From NCBI GenBank assembly GCA_938049795.1, contig CALLCD010000058.1:1-15650 (forward strand): DNA of 15,650 nucleotides. The letters are read 5' to 3'. The position numbers were made by a program, and so were the translations under genes. The notes beneath the pieces are model-generated. The model worked only from the letters and a program-made list of their open reading frames with translations, had not been told where the DNA came from and made no database searches. Below are positions 13,008 to 15,650 of the stretch, in pieces; position 1 is the first letter of the stretch; each line of letters starts with the position of its first letter. Origin of the DNA: an uncultured Hyphomonadaceae bacterium (lineage in GTDB: Bacteria > Pseudomonadota > Alphaproteobacteria > Caulobacterales > Hyphomonadaceae).

Positions 13008-15332
13008 CTAAGGATTGAGGCTGCTTTCGGCCCCGCACGCATCGCAAATCGCCTGCGCGTCGCTGTCATCATCGCGGTAGAGGGTAAAACTGCCGCATTC
13101 AGCGCAAGGCTCGCCAATATAGTCAGGTGCACCTTCTATAGCCTCCTCGGTGTCCTGTTCGGTCATCTCCGAGCGCTTTTTGTCGAGGATGACGATATTG
13201 TCCGGCAATTGCCCGCGCGAGAAGCCGCGTGAGATCACTTTGGCCGCTTCGGCGGTCAGCTCTGCAGGGATGCCGCGTGTGCCGTCTTCGAGGCCGCGCC
13301 CGAGGCCATCATGGGTCACCCCGTCGCCAATTTCGGCAAGATCTGTCCGGTCGAGATAGGAAACGGCCAGTTCGCGGAAAATATAGTCGAGAATAGAGGT
13401 CGCCTTGGTGATCCGGTCATTCCCCGTCACCTCTCCAGCAGGCTCGAACCGCGTAAACACGAACGCATCGACAAATTCGTCAAGCGGAACGCCATATTGC
13501 AGACCGATGGAAATGGCGATGGCGAAATTGTTCATCAGGGAGCGAAACGCTGCGCCTTCCTTGTGCATGTCGATGAAAATCTCGCCAAGCGCGCCATCGT
13601 CAAATTCGCCCGTGTGCAGGTAGACTTTGTGCCCGCCAACGGTGGATTTCTGGATATAGCCTTTGCGGCGGTCGGGCAGTCTGGTCCGGTGGGTCTGACT
13701 GTGCGGCGTTGTCTCGCCAGCCTCCGGATTAGCAGTGGGAGCGGGCTGTGCGACGGGGCTGGTGTCGGGCAGAGGTTCGGCTAATGCGCGGGCCAGCTCC
13801 AGCGCGTGACGCATACGCTCTGTCACAAGATCGCTCGCTGCGGCGCGTTGGCCGGTGAGTACAAGGCCGATATCCGGAGAAGAGAGCGCGGCGAGCACAG
13901 TGTCGAGATCGGTGTCTGTCACGCTGAGAAATGGCGGCACGGTCAGGTGTGCGCTCAGGGCATTTGCGATTGCGATCTGGTGGTCAAGGCCCGGCGCGGC
14001 GGTGAAACCAGCCGTCTCGAGCGCGGCATTTATCGCAGTGCCGGCGCGCGCATCAATGGCGTCCTCGGCGTCCTGAATGTCGCGTTTGGCAAAGCCGATG
14101 GCCGAAAGGAGCGCGCGGCCGTCTGTGTCATAGTTTTCGGGGTTCAGGTCCAATTCACTGCGGATAAAATCGTCGCCCAGCACCCAGCGCGAGAAGGCAG
14201 CATTCAGCGGCAAGCCTTCCGCAATGGCCGCTTTCGCCCGCCCGATGGCCGCCTCGGAGAAGCCGCGATCTTTCAGTTTTATGTCGCTCAGGCCGGGGAT
14301 GGCGGTGTCGGTCGCGACGCCCGCAAGGCTAGACAGGAGCAGGCCCAATTGCTCGGGCGCATGGCGGGACAGGCCCAAGCGCACACATTTTGCAAGATCG
14401 GTCGGATCGGCTTCGTCGCCAAGATAGGCCGACACGGGCGCAATACCGTCGCTTTCAGCCTCCAGCCAGCTTGTCCAGTCCGCGCGCAAGGGCAGGCAGG
14501 CCAGTCGGGCGGTGCGTTTCGTGGTCGCTTTTTGCGGGTCGAGGCCGAGCCGTTTGGCTTTGGCGGCGGGGAAAGCGCTACCATTGAGACCGGATTTGAC
14601 GAGGTGGATCAGCGCATCGGCGGTGGGTGCAGCGTCCTCACCGGCATAATCTACCCCAAGCGCCATCAGCGCGGCGCCGAGGCCGGTGATGACCAATGTG
14701 CCATTGTCTCCGAGAAGATCCGCGCAGACCGGCAAGAGCGTGCCGAGACTCTCGGAATCTAGCCCATCGGGCGTGATATAGCCCGGCAAATAAAGAGCCA
14801 TAGCGGTCTGGTCGGCAGCATCCGCCCCAAGTCCCGACAGATCGCCAAGCGCAAGCGTGCATCCGGCGGACAGGGTTGCTTTAAGGGCAGGCATGTCTGC
14901 ATCAGAGACCGCGCCGTCAAACAGCACAATCGCGCTCGCAGGCTCACCAATCTGCGTGCGCAATTTTGCAGCAACGCCCTCAGGCCCGTCCGGATGGCGC
15001 AGCGCTTCTTCGATGATCGATTCGGGCAGACCGGCGCTCAGGGCTGCTGCAAGTGTTTCATTGCGCGGAGCGGGGCCGAGCCGTTCGAGCATTTCCGCAA
15101 GGCTCAAGCGTCCGGCAAGTTCGATCCGGGCATTGGCCTGCTCAAGCTGCATCTGCTCAAGACGAGCCAATACCGGGCCGTCCTCAGGCGAAAGCGCGAG
15201 CGAGGTCAGCTCGCCGAGCGGCATGGGCGGAGTGATCTGCCGAAGATCCATCGCCTCGGACAGGCGTGTCTTGGCCGCTTCGGAAAGCTCGTCAAGACGG
15301 TGTTGAAAGGGCTCATAGGGTGTGTCGGTCAT
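13008..15332 (-). CDS. NrdJ-related protein lacking the reductase active site, with NrdJ C-terminal domain and zinc ribbon
   Basis: The protein has 774 residues from ATG 15332; a TTG at 15407 would add 25. No Shine-Dalgarno decides between them. Residues about 548-665 (RTRLPDRRKGYIQKS, GGHKVYLHTGE, IFIDMHKEGAAFRSLMNNFA, ISIGLQYGVPLDEF, FTRFEPAG, TSILDYIFRELAVSYL) are very close to the C-terminal region of long alphaproteobacterial class II ribonucleotide reductases. A four-Cys zinc ribbon follows (CAEC 743-746, CDAC 763-766). Further upstream, in NrdJ order, are diverged stretches: CTLALGDLSGL (158-168), GLGAALMALGVDY (217-229), AFSRWVLGDDF (379-389), LLSAIGFAKRDI (408-419) and PPFLS (466-470). 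The N-x-C-x-E active-site motif and the cobalamin/substrate barrel motifs are absent. The N-terminal 150 residues are unrecognised. It is probably a non-catalytic NrdJ paralogue; a regulatory or RNR-partner role is inference. Confidence 0.75.
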   Translation of the reverse strand: MTDTPYEPFQHRLDELSEAAKTRLSEAMDLRQITPPMPLGELTSLALSPEDGPVLARLEQMQLEQANARIELAGRLSLAEMLERLGPAPRNETLAAALSAGLPESIIEEALRHPDGPEGVAAKLRTQIGEPASAIVLFDGAVSDADMPALKATLSAGCTLALGDLSGLGADAADQTAMALYLPGYITPDGLDSESLGTLLPVCADLLGDNGTLVITGLGAALMALGVDYAGEDAAPTADALIHLVKSGLNGSAFPAAKAKRLGLDPQKATTKRTARLACLPLRADWTSWLEAESDGIAPVSAYLGDEADPTDLAKCVRLGLSRHAPEQLGLLLSSLAGVATDTAIPGLSDIKLKDRGFSEAAIGRAKAAIAEGLPLNAAFSRWVLGDDFIRSELDLNPENYDTDGRALLSAIGFAKRDIQDAEDAIDARAGTAINAALETAGFTAAPGLDHQIAIANALSAHLTVPPFLSVTDTDLDTVLAALSSPDIGLVLTGQRAAASDLVTERMRHALELARALAEPLPDTSPVAQPAPTANPEAGETTPHSQTHRTRLPDRRKGYIQKSTVGGHKVYLHTGEFDDGALGEIFIDMHKEGAAFRSLMNNFAIAISIGLQYGVPLDEFVDAFVFTRFEPAGEVTGNDRITKATSILDYIFRELAVSYLDRTDLAEIGDGVTHDGLGRGLEDGTRGIPAELTAEAAKVISRGFSRGQLPDNIVILDKKRSEMTEQDTEEAIEGAPDYIGEPCAECGSFTLYRDDDSDAQAICDACGAESSLNP

Positions 15333-15567
15333 GTCTGGCTCGCTGTTTGCCGCTTGCGGCAGCGTGACGTGGTTCGGCTCGGTTTTCAATGGTGTGGTTG
15401 CGCTCAATCGGGGAATAGAAGCGGGTTTGAGGTGATTCTCGCCCCGATCATGGCCATCGGGCGGCTCACGGAAACTTGCGGCGTGGCGATTGCCCTCAGC
15501 TTGGCACTGGATTATGCCCTCATCTCGACATAAGATCGCCCAAAGTTAAGCCGAGGATCAACGGACC
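15333..15567. other. Divergent intergenic region between the NrdJ-like gene and NDUFA12
   Basis: No protein or RNA gene is apparent in these 235 bases. They include the optional 25-codon TTG extension of the NrdJ-like gene (15407-15333) and must hold promoters for both directions. Toward NDUFA12, TTGCCC (15490-15495) and TATGCC (15513-15518) are 17 bases apart, but both match the consensus poorly. GAGG at 15553-15556 is a plausible ribosome site for the ATG at 15568. Confidence 0.4.
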
Positions 15568-15650
15568 ATGTTTGCAAGACTCTTTACCTGGTGGAATGGG
15601 TCCACAATTGGCGCGATGTATGACATCAAGCGCCGCTCCGATTTTGTCGG
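15568..15650 (+). CDS. NDUFA12-like complex I accessory subunit (5' end only, runs off the window)
   Basis: Only the first 27 codons are visible. They begin MFARLFTWWNGSTIG and continue to RRSDFVG. The FTWWNG-x-T-x-G stretch followed by a basic segment and FVG matches the start of alphaproteobacterial NDUFA12 proteins, small peripheral subunits of NADH:ubiquinone oxidoreductase shared with mitochondria. GAGG lies 11 bases before the ATG. Codons continue in frame to the window end. The call rests on this short N-terminus, so it is probable rather than certain. Confidence 0.7.
   Translation, partial: MFARLFTWWNGSTIGAMYDIKRRSDFV

Noticed and set aside
13806..14762. Plus-strand open frame of 318 codons opposite the NrdJ-like gene
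   Set aside because: It is Gly/Arg/Ala-rich without domain character. The minus-strand frame has recognisable NrdJ stretches on both sides, so it is taken as a shadow.
15500..15517. TTGGCAC...ATGC on the plus strand as a second sigma-54 promoter, upstream of NDUFA12
   Set aside because: The GG-to-GC spacing is 11 rather than 10 bases, and the -12 element reads ATGC instead of TTGC. Sigma-54 does not tolerate this spacing.

Overview
The window is a gene-dense, GC-rich chromosomal segment from an alphaproteobacterium. It resembles the Hyphomonadaceae/Caulobacterales/Rhodobacterales side of the class, but no species can be named from the sequence alone. The supporting signs are the run DUF2066 - hdaA - ppk - ppx followed by rnd and aspS, a homologue of the mitochondrial-type complex I accessory subunit NDUFA12 at the right edge, an AspRS with a non-discriminating signature, and a C-terminal domain typical of alphaproteobacterial NrdJ. 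No tRNA, rRNA, CRISPR array, IS element or prophage gene was found.

Layout. The 3' end of an unrecognised gene (2-220) is followed by a GH5 glycoside hydrolase lipoprotein (288-1346, +). This gene converges on purN, and their stop codons overlap. purM and purN (2958-1343, -) form a translationally coupled pair for purine synthesis. A divergent intergenic region (2959-3060) separates purM from a plus-strand operon of DUF2066 protein, HdaA-like protein, polyphosphate kinase and exopolyphosphatase (3061-8479). This operon puts a DnaA regulator beside the enzymes that make and degrade polyphosphate. rnd (RNase D, -) converges on ppx and diverges from aspS (+).

The right third is less ordinary. 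Two paralogous exported pentapeptide-repeat proteins (12935-11653, -) share a cysteine-capped architecture. Upstream of them is a close match to a sigma-54 -24/-12 promoter bracketed by an 8-bp inverted repeat. Upstream of that, on the same strand, is a large gene (15332-13008) that appears to be a degenerate relative of the B12-dependent ribonucleotide reductase NrdJ. It keeps the NrdJ C-terminal domain and a zinc ribbon, but the catalytic barrel motifs are missing. The window ends in the first 27 codons of an NDUFA12-like gene.

The best leads are the NrdJ-like pseudoenzyme, the sigma-54/inverted-repeat control region with the paralogous secreted pentapeptide pair, and an HdaA whose Walker A lysine and Walker B acidic pair are not conserved. 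All family assignments rest on motifs recognised by eye; no database search was run.
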